DNA of 64,000 bases from an uncultured Alphaproteobacteria bacterium (GCA_944393245.1 CALXZM010000001.1:164940-228939), one strand, 5' to 3'. Positions 7,555 through 17,185 are shown, counted from the first letter of the stretch. The notes: generated by a model from the letters alone, not told the origin. Made by a program: numbers and translations.

Positions 7555-7890
7555 CTATAAACGTTTTTTCTGGTATTCGGTGCCCCATTTTTCCATTGCC
7601 CGTAATATTGGGCGCATTGATTGACCCAGTTCGGACAGTGAATATTCAACGTGCGGTGGAACCGCTGGAAACACCGTTCTGATTATCAGGCCGTCCGATT
7701 CCATCGCGCGCAGGTTATCGACCAATACCTTTTGACTAATAATTCCGATGCTTTTTTGCAGTTCGTTAAATCGCCACGGGCGTGTCAGCAAATTGCGCAT
7801 AATCATCAATTTCCATTTGTTGCCAATCAGCGACACCGTCAGGGCAACAGGGCATTGCGCGGATATAATTTCCCTAGATTTGTGTTTCAT
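7555..7890 (-). CDS. HxlR-family winged-helix transcriptional regulator
   Basis: 111 residues, the full length for the family. The N-terminal C-P (Cys13-Pro14) is the conserved redox-type cysteine of many HxlR proteins. It is followed by the winged helix with G-N-K-W-K-L-x-I-M-R-N-L, F-N-E-L-Q-K-S-I and Y-S-L-S-E-L-G. Such regulators respond to electrophiles or oxidants. It is divergent from the cupin gene across a 178-base gap, so the cupin gene is a likely target. No ribosome-binding site precedes the ATG, and the mRNA appears leaderless. Confidence 0.88.
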   Translation of the reverse strand: MKHKSREIISAQCPVALTVSLIGNKWKLMIMRNLLTRPWRFNELQKSIGIISQKVLVDNLRAMESDGLIIRTVFPAVPPHVEYSLSELGQSMRPILRAMEKWGTEYQKKRL

Positions 7891-7897
7891 ACTGCAA

Positions 7898-7925
7898 ATT
7901 ATACAGTAACATACAAAAATGACAA
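7898..7925 (-). promoter_or_regulatory. leaderless promoter of the HxlR-family gene
   Basis: On the minus strand: TTGTCA (7920-7925), a 16-base spacer and TATAAT (7898-7903), with 7 bases to the ATG at 7890. The intergenic region also holds GTAACATAC and its near inverse GTATGCTTAC, possible operator halves for HxlR; this is inference. Confidence 0.55.
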
Positions 7926-8068
7926 TTAAAAAATTTTTTGGCGTCTATGTGCCGAAAATCCGGCAAAAGTTACCAATGTGTATGTATGCTTACATTTTTG
8001 TGCGTACTTTACAGAATGTTTTTTTAGCCATATATTTTAAGCACGGTTTTTAACAAAAGGGGAAACAA

Positions 8069-8446
8069 ATGTCTAAATACACTAAATCTGATTTTGGTTC
8101 TATGTCTGAAATTGCAAAGCGTGAAAACGGCAAGGCGTTTTTGCACGATGCGCTGAATCTGACCAGTTGTGAAGTGTCGATAAACGTGGTGCCAGTCGGT
8201 TTTAAGGTTCCGTTTAATCATTTGCATCATCAAAACGAAGAAGTTTATATAATCTTGTCTGGCGCGGGTATTATAACCGTTGACGGCGAACAAATCCCGG
8301 TTGTCGCGGGCAGTGCGGTTCGTGTTGCAACCGGCGCAGCGCGTACGATTGAAAATACAGGTAACGGCGAAATGCAATTTATTTGTATCCAGGCGCGTGA
8401 AAATTCGCTGACACAATTTGGGTTTGCCGATGCCGCAATGTGTTAA
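8069..8446 (+). CDS. small cupin-domain protein
   Basis: 125 residues forming a single cupin barrel. The first motif is F-N-H-L-H-H-x4-E with the metal-binding His and Glu, and the second region includes V-A-G-S-A-V-R-V. Similar small cupins bind a metal ion and act in detoxification or sugar modification; the substrate is unknown. AAAAGGGG precedes the ATG. Divergent from hxlR, which suggests stress-linked control. Confidence 0.8.
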   Translation: MSKYTKSDFGSMSEIAKRENGKAFLHDALNLTSCEVSINVVPVGFKVPFNHLHHQNEEVYIILSGAGIITVDGEQIPVVAGSAVRVATGAARTIENTGNGEMQFICIQARENSLTQFGFADAAMC

Positions 8447-8450
8447 AAAA

Positions 8451-8470
8451 ATGTCCCATTATCGGGACAT
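8451..8470. terminator. bidirectional terminator between cupin and TrmH-like genes
   Basis: ATGTCCC (8451-8457) pairs with GGGACAT (8464-8470), with an A-run before and a T-run after, so it works for both convergent genes. Confidence 0.8.
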
Positions 8471-8472
8471 TT

Positions 8473-9087
8473 TTATTTCTTTATTGGCGGATTTGTTTTT
8501 CGTGCACCTTTGTGCGTTTCCTGATATTGGCGCCGTTGTTTTGTTATTTCATATAAAACAATCCCAGTTGACGTGGCCAGATTCAGGCTTTCAACAATTC
8601 CATACATTTCTATTTGAACACACGCCGCACTGTGCGATACAGCGGTATCGCTGATGCCGCGGGCTTCGTTGCCAAACCATACAGCCAATTTTTTCTGGGT
8701 AAAATCGCCGTCTTGTAACAAAATGTTTGTTTTTCCCTTGATATGGGGTGATGTGACGATTGATACAAAACCATTCTTTTCCAGATGATTTATGCATTCT
8801 TCTGTTGTTTTGAATTTTTTTATAAATGTCCATTTTACAGCAGATGCGGAAATATCTAATAATTTCTTTTTATTACGCATTGTTTCCCAGTTGTCTGGTA
8901 GTACATTAAATCGGTCAACAATGTATAATTTTTCAACCCCCAGTACGTTTATATTGCGTATTACCGTGCCAATGTTTTCGATGTTACGGGGTGCTTCTAA
9001 CACTGCAATCAGATTTTTACAGCGACCAGTTTTCGCATAATCTGCTTTTTTACGCAAAGATGTTTTCGTCGGGTCGGGGGCTTTCAT
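8473..9087 (-). CDS. TrmH-like SpoU-family RNA 2'-O-methyltransferase
   Basis: 204 residues. The three SpoU/SPOUT motifs are visible: N-I-G-T-V-I-R-N near residue 37, then W-F-G-N-E-A-R-G-I-S, and V-E-S-L-N-L-A-T-S-T-G-I-V-L-Y-E near the end. The trefoil-knot enzyme uses SAM to methylate a ribose. The form I-E-M-x-G-I-V-E-S-L-N with R-Q at the end resembles TrmH (Gm18 in tRNA) more than RlmB, but the target is not certain. The start lies 4 bases after the lipoprotein stop on the same strand. Confidence 0.85.
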   Translation of the reverse strand: MKAPDPTKTSLRKKADYAKTGRCKNLIAVLEAPRNIENIGTVIRNINVLGVEKLYIVDRFNVLPDNWETMRNKKKLLDISASAVKWTFIKKFKTTEECINHLEKNGFVSIVTSPHIKGKTNILLQDGDFTQKKLAVWFGNEARGISDTAVSHSAACVQIEMYGIVESLNLATSTGIVLYEITKQRRQYQETHKGARKTNPPIKK

Positions 9088-9090
9088 AGT

Positions 9091-10719
9091 TTATTCCTCT
9101 ATTTCCACACTGTCTATATATGTGCGGTTAACTGATTCCAATGTAATGGGTTGAAAATCTGGGGATATGATTACAGAATCCCTGTCATCTTCGGGCAGAA
9201 TAGTGATTGTTTCAACCAATTGGGGGGCGGTGGGTGACACGTGTGTTATATGGGTACCATATGTGTCGGATTCGTATTTATCGCGCAGACGGGCGGGAAT
9301 ATTTATATAATCATCTGGATTTATGCCGGGGGTTTCCAGTTCCATGGCGTCTGCTGGTTTTATTTTACGTTGTTCCAAATTATAAATTGGGGTCAGAAAA
9401 TTTTCTGCGGCAGGGTGCACAATTTGTGTCGTGCCGTCGCCGGCCAGTTGCACTATTTGTAATGCACGTTCGTTTTCACCGGTTGGTTCCAGACGATATA
9501 ATCCTTCGACGCCGGCATAACCACTGGGGTCCAACAGGTATGCCGCATCGGATTTTGGTGAATATATCATACCCATTGCCATATTTGCCGCGTCATATCC
9601 GAATCCGGCCAGGCGTCCTGGTTGGGTTCCTGAAATACGTTCGTACAAGTTAGAAAATGATTGTGATGCGTCCGGTAATACTGCATATTTAGCACCAGAC
9701 ATTGTGAAATCGTTTATTATATCTGAACCTTCCCATAATGCGGTGCCATAAAAAGAGGCTTCGCGTGCGCCAACGCCATAGTATCGCAAAAATGATGCCA
9801 TGCTTTCCGTGTCGTCACCATTGCCCAGGAATAATATCGCGTTATATGGTAATTTACCCAATGTTTCTGTTTTGGATAAACGTTCCAATTGAATGTTTAA
9901 CGATGATTTTTCCAATGCTGTTAAGCGTTCCTGGGTTAGAATGTCGGATAAAACAGCACGTGCGCGGTTGTTTGCAGCGGTGCGCGCATTATTCATTGAT
10001 GCGGCAATGGCCGTATCTTTTATGGAATTTGTATCGTTTTCTGTATAGAAAAATATTCCGGCCAGTGGCAAATTATACATTTCTGCTGATGCCACCGCAG
10101 TACCAGCCATTAAGTGGCCCGATTGTGTATCTGGGGCAATGATAATAAATCCCTGGACACCATCTGATGACATTTCTTTGACAATTGCCTCGGTACTGTT
10201 GGTGGGCATTAATGCCAATGTCATAACGCCGTTGCCCAATGATTGGGCATCAGATGTAAATGATAATACAGGCAGACTGTCTGGTTTTGCATCACGTAAT
10301 GCGCGGGCGTCTGACGCAAATACAGGGCCAACAACAACCGCGGGGTTGGTGGTGATGACTTCATTTATTGTTGCAGATAAATTTTCAGCCGTGTCATAAA
10401 AGGCAACTGATAAATTTTGTGGTGCGTTTTGCAGGACTGCGGCCTCTATGGATGTGCGAATTGCACGGCCCGTTGGGGCCGCATCACCCGTTAATGGCAA
10501 CATTACAGCCATTCTGTGCACTGGGGCACCCAATAAATTATCCGATGGGGTGCCGGGTTGCATGTCGGGCGACCCGTACTGCATTTGTACGGGGGTTCCC
10601 GTTTCCAATGTGCCGTATTCACCAAACCAATCTGTTTTTGGGGTGGTGTCGTGGGCACAACCTGCAATTGTCAGTAATGCGATGATTCCTATGATTTGAT
10701 TCATTTTGTTCATATACAT
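9091..10719 (-). CDS. lpoA: LpoA-like lipoprotein, penicillin-binding protein activator
   Basis: About 542 residues. The signal peptide has the lipobox I-A-G-C. A periplasmic-binding-protein-like fold follows, recognisable as M-A-V-M-L-P-L-T-G-D and V-V-G-P-V-F, matching the C-terminal domain of LpoA. LpoA activates PBP1A at the outer membrane. It is divergent from rsmI, the arrangement seen in E. coli (yraM-yraL), which supports the call. ATGs at 10731, 10719, 10713 and 10704 are possible; 10719 has GGA about 8 bases upstream. The N-terminal TPR domain of enterobacterial LpoA is absent. Confidence 0.75.
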   Translation of the reverse strand: MYMNKMNQIIGIIALLTIAGCAHDTTPKTDWFGEYGTLETGTPVQMQYGSPDMQPGTPSDNLLGAPVHRMAVMLPLTGDAAPTGRAIRTSIEAAVLQNAPQNLSVAFYDTAENLSATINEVITTNPAVVVGPVFASDARALRDAKPDSLPVLSFTSDAQSLGNGVMTLALMPTNSTEAIVKEMSSDGVQGFIIIAPDTQSGHLMAGTAVASAEMYNLPLAGIFFYTENDTNSIKDTAIAASMNNARTAANNRARAVLSDILTQERLTALEKSSLNIQLERLSKTETLGKLPYNAILFLGNGDDTESMASFLRYYGVGAREASFYGTALWEGSDIINDFTMSGAKYAVLPDASQSFSNLYERISGTQPGRLAGFGYDAANMAMGMIYSPKSDAAYLLDPSGYAGVEGLYRLEPTGENERALQIVQLAGDGTTQIVHPAAENFLTPIYNLEQRKIKPADAMELETPGINPDDYINIPARLRDKYESDTYGTHITHVSPTAPQLVETITILPEDDRDSVIISPDFQPITLESVNRTYIDSVEIEE

Positions 10720-10767
10720 TGAAAATTCCATTTATTTTTGTATTATTTTACTATAAAAGGATTTGTA

Positions 10768-11568
10768 ATGCAATCTGGGCTTTATATTGTTGGTACACCT
10801 ATTGGGAATTTATCAGATATGTCGCCACGCGCAATTGAAACATTGAAAAATGTTGATTTGATTGCCGCAGAAGATACGCGGGTTTTTGCTAAATTAGCAA
10901 CACATTTTGATATAAAAACGCCACGTGTTGCCTGTCACGAGCATAATGAACGTGATGTTGTACCGGAATTGATTGAAAAACTGCAAAGTGGAATGACAAT
11001 TGCGGCGGTGTCTGATGCGGGTATGCCGGGGATAAGTGACCCAGGGTTTCGATTGGTGCGCGCGGCGCGTGCGGCGGGTGTGCCGGTATACGTTGTGCCG
11101 GGGCCGGTGGCGGCGATTTCTGCGCTGGTGTTGTCGGGATTCCCAACAGACAGATTTACTTTTTGTGGTTTTTTTGATGAAAAAAAGTTGCGTGATGATA
11201 ATAAAATTCGGCATACGATTATTTATTATGAAAGTCCAAATCGAATTATGTCAACAATTGCAGCAATGGCGCGTGTTATGCCAGAACGGCAAATTGCCAT
11301 TGTGCGTGAAATTACTAAAATTCATGAACAGGCCATTATCGGATATCCCGCGGATTTAATGCGTATAGACGCGCCACGTGGTGAAATAGTCGTTGTTGTT
11401 GCGCCGGCCCCGGAACATAAAATGTCTGATTCTGAAATAACAGAAATTGTCAATGATATATCTGCGGTGTCTACTAAAACAGCGGCGGCGGATTTGGCAC
11501 GGCGCACTGGAATATCAAAGAAAGAGGCATACAGGCGCATGTTGGACAAGGGGGAAATGGATGATTAA
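10768..11568 (+). CDS. rsmI: RsmI, 16S rRNA C1402 ribose 2'-O-methyltransferase
   Basis: 266 residues. It opens G-L-Y-I-V-G-T-P-I-G-N-L-S-D, the family signature, with A-A-E-D-T-R and V-S-D-A-G-M-P-G-I-S-D-P-G as further SAM-site motifs. It methylates C1402 in the ribosomal P site. I chose the ATG at 10768 (AAAGGA 6 bases upstream) over one at 10738, which would add ten residues not found in the family. It overlaps engB by 8 bases. Confidence 0.95.
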   Translation: MQSGLYIVGTPIGNLSDMSPRAIETLKNVDLIAAEDTRVFAKLATHFDIKTPRVACHEHNERDVVPELIEKLQSGMTIAAVSDAGMPGISDPGFRLVRAARAAGVPVYVVPGPVAAISALVLSGFPTDRFTFCGFFDEKKLRDDNKIRHTIIYYESPNRIMSTIAAMARVMPERQIAIVREITKIHEQAIIGYPADLMRIDAPRGEIVVVVAPAPEHKMSDSEITEIVNDISAVSTKTAAADLARRTGISKKEAYRRMLDKGEMDD

Positions 11569-12115
11569 ATTTGTTGGTGCATTTGATACGGTTGAATCAT
11601 TGCCAAAAACACAGTTCCCTGAATATGCATTTGTTGGGCGCAGTAATGTTGGCAAGTCATCTTTGATAAATGCAATTGTTGGGGAAAATGTGGCGCGCAC
11701 GTCAAATACGCCGGGACGGACGCAAACGTTGAATTTATTTAATATTGACGACAGGTTGATGTTGGTGGATTTGCCGGGGTATGGATATGCACGTGTGGCA
11801 CGCGCGGATGCATTGCGCTGGTTACACAGGTTGGAACAGTATCTGATTTCACGGCGGCAATTACGCAGATTATTTATTTTGATAGATTCGCGTATCGGGG
11901 CGCGGGCGTCTGATTTAGATTTAATGGATTTTTGTGATGTTAATGGTATTGCGTATCAAATCGTTTATACTAAAAAGGACAAGCGTATACGCGAAAAATC
12001 ACAAACAACATTAAATCATGAAAATCATCCTGCGATGGTTGCTGATATTTTGGAAACATCGGCGGAAAAGAAAGCGGGAATTGAACCAATAAGGGATATA
12101 ATTGGGATTAAATAA
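11561..12115 (+). CDS. engB: EngB/YihA GTPase, ribosome assembly and division
   Basis: 184 residues. G1 is G-R-S-N-V-G-K-S-S (26-34), G2 lies in T-P-G-R-T-Q-T, G3 is D-L-P-G-Y-G-Y and G4 is T-K-K-D. It is essential in many bacteria for 50S maturation. The ATG at 11561 lies inside the rsmI stop region (ATGGATGATTAA); a longer frame upstream is only shadow. The next gene, addB, overlaps its end by 14 bases. Confidence 0.93.
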   Translation: MIKFVGAFDTVESLPKTQFPEYAFVGRSNVGKSSLINAIVGENVARTSNTPGRTQTLNLFNIDDRLMLVDLPGYGYARVARADALRWLHRLEQYLISRRQLRRLFILIDSRIGARASDLDLMDFCDVNGIAYQIVYTKKDKRIREKSQTTLNHENHPAMVADILETSAEKKAGIEPIRDIIGIK

Positions 12116-14615
12116 AAATATTTTTTATGCAACTAATCCTGCGCGTATGGCGGATGCATTGGCATACGTGATGGATGGGGCTGGGGTTGATTTATCAGAT
12201 ATGTTGATTTTTTTGCCCAGCAGACGCGCCGTGCGTGGGGTTGAAAAATATTTAACCAAACGCGCCGGTCATGCAATAATTTTGCCACGTTTGGTCGCAC
12301 TGGGCGAAGCCGCCGATGAAATCGATTTTGACGATACAGATACTGTGGATGCAATATCAAATACCATGCGTGTTGTTGTGGCGGCTAAATTATTGGCTGC
12401 GGATGCGAATATTGGAAATATTACAACGGCGTTGCCGGTGGCGCATGATTTACTGCGTATGCAGGATTATATGGAAAACGAAGGGGTGGATGCAACGGCC
12501 ATTGATTGGACCAGTATGGTTGATGCACGATATGCTGCGCATTTTCAGCGCAAGGCTGAAATATTAAATATATTGGGCAGTGTACAGCAACAAATTTCTG
12601 ATAACAGGCCAACAACTGTTCAGGTGCGTAATGCAGATATTCGCGCGTGGGTACAATTATTGGATAAATACAAATTGGTTATTGTGTGTGCATCCACGGC
12701 CAGTGTGCCGGCCACGGCTGATTTAATGGTTGAAATTGCAAATATACCGCATGGGCGGATTATTTTGTCTGGACATATTGCCGGTGACGTGAATGATTTT
12801 GAATTGAATACCAATCCATATAATGCGGAATATAAATTCTTAAAACGTGTTGGGGCAAGTCCTGATGATTTGATACCCATAGATGTTGGACACAGTGCAA
12901 TTGATTTTTTTAATCATGCGTTTGGTAATAATCCAACACGGCCAGTTAATGGTGCGGATGTGCGTCATTGCCATTTAATCGTGTGTGACCGCGAAAGTGA
13001 AGAGGCCGCCGCCGTTGCTGAAATTGCTGCGCGTGCGGTTGCCGATAACAAAACAGTTTTGGTAATAACGCCAGACGCGGCCGGAAATCAACGTATTGCG
13101 ACGGCGTTTGCAGAACGTGGATTGAATGCAGATTTTTCTGGGGGAATGCCGGGTAATATGGTACCTGTGGGGCGGGCGATATTAAATTTGTTTGATTCAT
13201 GGATTGAACGTGGCGATGATTCTGTGTTTAATCGTGTGTATGGTGAATGTGGTTTTAATTTAATGGATACGATTGTCAAATTGGTTGATGATTGTGAAAT
13301 AAATTTTACCCCTGAATTTGATGTTGATGATGCGGCGTCTGTACAGATTTGGCGTGCTGTATCTGATTTATCAGATTGTTTGAAATCCGTGAATATAAAA
13401 TTGTCAATGCAGGATGCACGTGCGTTTTTGGCGGATGCGATTGGTGGGGTGTCTGTGCGTGGGGTTATGAATGATGCGGCGGATATCATCGTTTTGGGAA
13501 CAATTGAATCGCGTATGCAGACGGCAGATGTTGTCATATTGACTGGATTGAATGACGGGATGTTCCCAGCGCGCGGTTATGAAAATGCGTGGTTGCCACG
13601 GGCGGTGGCTGAACAGGTTGGTATTCCGTCACCCGACAGAAAGGTTTCATTACAATCATTGGATTTTATGAATTTATCATGTGGAACGGATGTTTATTGG
13701 GTGCGCAGTGCTGTTTCTGGTGGGGTTAAAACAACGGAATCGCGATTCTTGTCACGTGTGGCGGTGCGGGGTGGACAATATGATACTGATGTGGCCAACG
13801 ACATATTGGGCGCGGTGCGTGCGCGTGATAATGTACCGCCGCGTCCATTGGATTATTCCGCACCAACGCCACCGGTCGATTGGGGGGATATTCATGTCAC
13901 GGATTTAGAATATGTAATTCATAATCCATATGCGTTCTATGTGCGTCATATACTGCGTTTGCGGGTTATTGATGATTATTGGGAAATGCCTGATGTTCGT
14001 GATTTTGGAAATTTAGTGCATGGTGTTATGGAAACAGCATCTGATTTTACACCAAACACTTTGGTGCGGATGATGGATGCGGCGGCGGTAAATAAGTTAG
14101 GGACGGACAGTGTATTGTTTCATTTTTGGCACAAACGATTTGTGGAAATTGCCCCAGTAATCGCAAATGTTATGACGGATTTGGCTGATTCAGTGGCTGA
14201 AATTAATGGTAAAATGGTAATTGATGGTTATACCATTCGTGCACGTGCAGATCGTGTGTGGGACGGTGGGGTTTTGGATGTAAAAACCGGGGCTGCCCCG
14301 TCGGGCAGTTCATTTAACAATGGTTGTATGCCACAATTACCATTAGAAGCGTATATGCTGCAAAATGGCGGTTTCCCAATACATACAACCGTTAAATCAA
14401 AAACACCTGTGATGATGTTTCTGCAATTGAAAAACAATGATGCGCGTGTGATTCCATACACGGCCCCAGAAACCCAGCAATTAATGAATGCCGCCGTTGC
14501 CAAGGCCAAAGAGATGATTGATATATATTTAGTTGGACGCGCGCCATACGAATACAAACAAACGCAAGAGCCAAAGTATCACGCATATGATGATTTGGCC
14601 CGTGTTGACGATTGA
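12102..14615 (+). CDS. addB: AddB, nuclease/inactivated-helicase subunit of AddAB recombination complex
   Basis: 837 residues from a TTG start with AAGGGA 7 bases upstream; no earlier ATG exists. The N-terminus has F-L-P-S-R-R-A in place of an active Walker A, as in alphaproteobacterial AddB. A middle motif is I-L-T-G-L-N-D-G-M-F-P-A, and a RecB-type nuclease ends the protein (G-N-L-V-H-G then A-D-R-V-W-D and D-V-K-T-G). AddAB processes double-strand ends for RecA loading. The usual partner addA does not follow; the next gene is convergent xthA. Somewhat shorter than the usual length of about 1000 residues. Confidence 0.85.
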   Translation: MGLNKNIFYATNPARMADALAYVMDGAGVDLSDMLIFLPSRRAVRGVEKYLTKRAGHAIILPRLVALGEAADEIDFDDTDTVDAISNTMRVVVAAKLLAADANIGNITTALPVAHDLLRMQDYMENEGVDATAIDWTSMVDARYAAHFQRKAEILNILGSVQQQISDNRPTTVQVRNADIRAWVQLLDKYKLVIVCASTASVPATADLMVEIANIPHGRIILSGHIAGDVNDFELNTNPYNAEYKFLKRVGASPDDLIPIDVGHSAIDFFNHAFGNNPTRPVNGADVRHCHLIVCDRESEEAAAVAEIAARAVADNKTVLVITPDAAGNQRIATAFAERGLNADFSGGMPGNMVPVGRAILNLFDSWIERGDDSVFNRVYGECGFNLMDTIVKLVDDCEINFTPEFDVDDAASVQIWRAVSDLSDCLKSVNIKLSMQDARAFLADAIGGVSVRGVMNDAADIIVLGTIESRMQTADVVILTGLNDGMFPARGYENAWLPRAVAEQVGIPSPDRKVSLQSLDFMNLSCGTDVYWVRSAVSGGVKTTESRFLSRVAVRGGQYDTDVANDILGAVRARDNVPPRPLDYSAPTPPVDWGDIHVTDLEYVIHNPYAFYVRHILRLRVIDDYWEMPDVRDFGNLVHGVMETASDFTPNTLVRMMDAAAVNKLGTDSVLFHFWHKRFVEIAPVIANVMTDLADSVAEINGKMVIDGYTIRARADRVWDGGVLDVKTGAAPSGSSFNNGCMPQLPLEAYMLQNGGFPIHTTVKSKTPVMMFLQLKNNDARVIPYTAPETQQLMNAAVAKAKEMIDIYLVGRAPYEYKQTQEPKYHAYDDLARVDD

Positions 14616-14663
14616 TGTTATACAGCATTTTATGCAATATTTATAATTGAATCAAGCCGTTTT

Positions 14664-15434
14664 TTAATCCAGTTTTAACATTAAACCGCAATGGTCGGTT
14701 GGCTTTTCCGCCAGGCGCGGGTTCATATCTATTTCACAGTATTTTATATTTTGCATTGCCGCCGGATTGGCCAGAAAGTAATCCAGACGCAGTCCCTGGC
14801 GATTTCCGACGGTATCACGTCCGCGGTATCCGTACCATGTATATCCAACTTCATCGGGGTGCATGGTGCGCCATACATCCGTCCAGCCCGCCGCAATCCA
14901 CGATTGCATAATTTCACGTGCGGCCGGGGCGGCGATTGCAATGCCAACATAGTTGGCCGGTTTCCACACGTCCGCGTCAGTCAGTGCAACGTTAAAGTCC
15001 CCACCGATAATAACCTGTTCTGGGGAATTTATGTATTGGGCGATATAATTGGTAAATGCGCGCATCCAGTCCAATTTATATGGGAATTTTGGTGAATCAA
15101 CCGTGTCACCATTGGGCATATACACGTTTATTATGCGTACGCGTCCGTCAATGACGCATTCAATAAAACGGGCGTTCGTGTCCGCATACGTCGGCATGCC
15201 GTATGTTACATCTTCGATTGAAAATTTAGAAAACACCGCGACGCCATTCCAGGATTTTTGGCCGTATACCTTGATATTATATCCATATTCATCAAACAGG
15301 TTGTGCGGAAAATTCGCGGTTTCAACCTTTAATTCCTGGACCAGAATGACGTCGTATTCGCCCGCGCGCAGAATGTCAATAAAACTTTCCGCGTGGGCAC
15401 GTATTGAATTGATGTTCAGTGTTAATATTTTCAT
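14664..15434 (-). CDS. xthA: exodeoxyribonuclease III / AP endonuclease
   Basis: 256 residues. Motifs of the ExoIII family: L-N-I-N-S-I-R at the start, V-Q-E-L-K-V-E with the metal-binding Glu, G-G-D-F-N-V, R-L-D-Y-F-L and T-D-H-C-G-L with the catalytic Asp-His. It repairs abasic sites and 3' blocked ends. The start at 15434 gives the standard N-terminus; the frame extends 28 codons further upstream without family similarity. Convergent with addB and divergent from the acyl-CoA ligase gene. Confidence 0.93.
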   Translation of the reverse strand: MKILTLNINSIRAHAESFIDILRAGEYDVILVQELKVETANFPHNLFDEYGYNIKVYGQKSWNGVAVFSKFSIEDVTYGMPTYADTNARFIECVIDGRVRIINVYMPNGDTVDSPKFPYKLDWMRAFTNYIAQYINSPEQVIIGGDFNVALTDADVWKPANYVGIAIAAPAAREIMQSWIAAGWTDVWRTMHPDEVGYTWYGYRGRDTVGNRQGLRLDYFLANPAAMQNIKYCEIDMNPRLAEKPTDHCGLMLKLD

Positions 15435-15503
15435 AATTGCAATCTTTTCCTTGGTTGCTATAATAAAGATTGTCCAATATAAAAACAACAAGGAATTTTT
15501 GTT

Positions 15504-17084
15504 ATGAATATGTATCAATTACTGGAACGTACCGCGGCCAAATGGCCAGATAATATATTCCTGGTTCGTGAAAACGTTACGTTCACAGAATTTATTGAAT
15601 TGGTGCGCGCACGTGCGACATCGTTGCATGCCGCCGGTGTTAAAAAGGGTGATATTGTCGGTGTTTTGGCCCATAATATCCCTGAATTCCCAATTACGCT
15701 GTTCGCAATTTGGTATCTGGGTGGGACGGCATTATTGTTGGATACTAATTTGACGCCATTTGAATATGACAATATGACGGAAACCACCGATTGTCATATC
15801 GTATGTGCGGAACCGTCGTTTTTTTATAAAACCAAGAAATTTAAATTTTATGATATTACACAAAAAGATGGCAAGATTGATGCCCGTCTGAAACCGGCAA
15901 CGGTGGATGCATTGGATGTGGCAACAATGTCGTTTACATCTGGGTCAACCGGCACGCCAAAGGTTGTACCACTGACACATTTTAACCTGATTGAATGTTC
16001 TAATTCACTGGAAGATATGCATCAGTGGATTAAGCCTGGATTTATTATGTATGGATTTTTGCCAATGTACCATATATTCGGGTTTGCGGTGGAATTGTTG
16101 GCAACGCTGCACTATGGTGCGGGCGTTTTATTACAGCCCAGCATAAATCCAAAGGAAATAATGGCGGATTTCAAAGAATATCGCCCGCATGTTATTCCAG
16201 CCGTACCCAGATTATGGGAAGTTCTGCGTAACCGTATCATCGAAAATATCAAGGCACAGCATAAATGGTGGTTGGCGTCGTTTGTGCTGAAATATGGCAA
16301 GGTGTTGCAGAAAATAGGACTGGGCGGTTTGGTGAAAAAGGTCCAGGAACCCGTTCTGGCCGTGTTTGGCGGTCGGGCACGTCTGTTGATTGCGGGCGGT
16401 GCGGCCACCAAGCCAGAGGTTGAAACATTCTATGAACGCTTAGGATTGACGTTTATTCAGGGATATGGTTTGACTGAAACCGTGGGACCAATTTGTATTT
16501 CCAAACCGACAAAAAAACGTTTCCCGTTTGCCTTTGGCGGCCCAACCACAAACAACGAATGCGAAATTCGTGATAAAAACGAGGATGGCGTTGGTGTTCT
16601 GTGGGTGCGTGGCCACCAGGTGTTCGGTGGATATTTGAACAATCCCAGTGTAAATGAAGAAGTTTTCGACGAACGCGGATTCTTTAACACTGGCGATATG
16701 GTGACGATGGATAAAAACGGCGAATTGCACTTTGCCGGCCGTAAAAAGCAGGTCATTGTTCTGGATTCGGGTAAAAACGTTTATCCTGATGAATTAGAGG
16801 GCATGTTCATCGAAATTCCAGGTGTTAAAAACGTCGCCGTGTTTGAGCACAAGGTTAAAAACAAAACCGTCACATATGGTGTGTTCAGTGTTGAACCAGA
16901 TATGACGCTGGATAAATTGGCGGCGGCCATCGCCCAGGCGAATAAAAAGGTTGCATCATACAAATGGGTGACGCACTTTGCAATGACAACGGACGATTTG
17001 CCCACAACCAGCACGCAAAAGGTTAAACACCATGTCGTGCGTCAAAATCTGATAGACGGCAAATATCCAATACGCAAGGAATAA
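15504..17084 (+). CDS. AMP-forming acyl-CoA ligase / acyl-ACP synthetase family
   Basis: 526 residues with the full ANL-superfamily set: P-loop T-S-G-S-T-G-T-P-K, G-Y-G-L-T-E-T (A5), N-T-G-D-M (A7), and G-R-K-K-Q-V-I-V with G-K-N-V-Y-P (A8). It adenylates a carboxylic acid, then forms a thioester. Similarity in layout to long-chain fatty-acid ligases suggests fatty-acid uptake or membrane-lipid remodelling, but chain length cannot be read from sequence. AAGGA precedes the ATG. A terminator follows directly. Confidence 0.85.
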   Translation: MNMYQLLERTAAKWPDNIFLVRENVTFTEFIELVRARATSLHAAGVKKGDIVGVLAHNIPEFPITLFAIWYLGGTALLLDTNLTPFEYDNMTETTDCHIVCAEPSFFYKTKKFKFYDITQKDGKIDARLKPATVDALDVATMSFTSGSTGTPKVVPLTHFNLIECSNSLEDMHQWIKPGFIMYGFLPMYHIFGFAVELLATLHYGAGVLLQPSINPKEIMADFKEYRPHVIPAVPRLWEVLRNRIIENIKAQHKWWLASFVLKYGKVLQKIGLGGLVKKVQEPVLAVFGGRARLLIAGGAATKPEVETFYERLGLTFIQGYGLTETVGPICISKPTKKRFPFAFGGPTTNNECEIRDKNEDGVGVLWVRGHQVFGGYLNNPSVNEEVFDERGFFNTGDMVTMDKNGELHFAGRKKQVIVLDSGKNVYPDELEGMFIEIPGVKNVAVFEHKVKNKTVTYGVFSVEPDMTLDKLAAAIAQANKKVASYKWVTHFAMTTDDLPTTSTQKVKHHVVRQNLIDGKYPIRKE

Positions 17085-17088
17085 AAAT

Positions 17089-17112
17089 CCCGCCAATCGG
17101 CGGGTTTTTTTT
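17089..17112 (+). terminator. terminator of the acyl-CoA ligase gene
   Basis: CCCGCC (17089-17094) pairs with GGCGGG (17099-17104), followed by eight T. Confidence 0.9.
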
Positions 17113-17172
17113 AGAGAACAGAGTACAGAGTACAGAGAACAGAGTACAGAGAACAGAGTACAGAGAACAGAG
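17113..17172. repeat. heptamer minisatellite AGAG(A/T)AC, eight units
   Basis: Eight consecutive 7-base units alternating AGAGAAC and AGAGTAC (17113-17168), then a degenerate AGAGGGG. It starts right after the terminator T-run and ends 13 bases before the -35 of the structured RNA. It is non-coding. Copy number may vary by slippage. Confidence 0.95.
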
Positions 17173-17185
17173 GGGGAATAATTGG

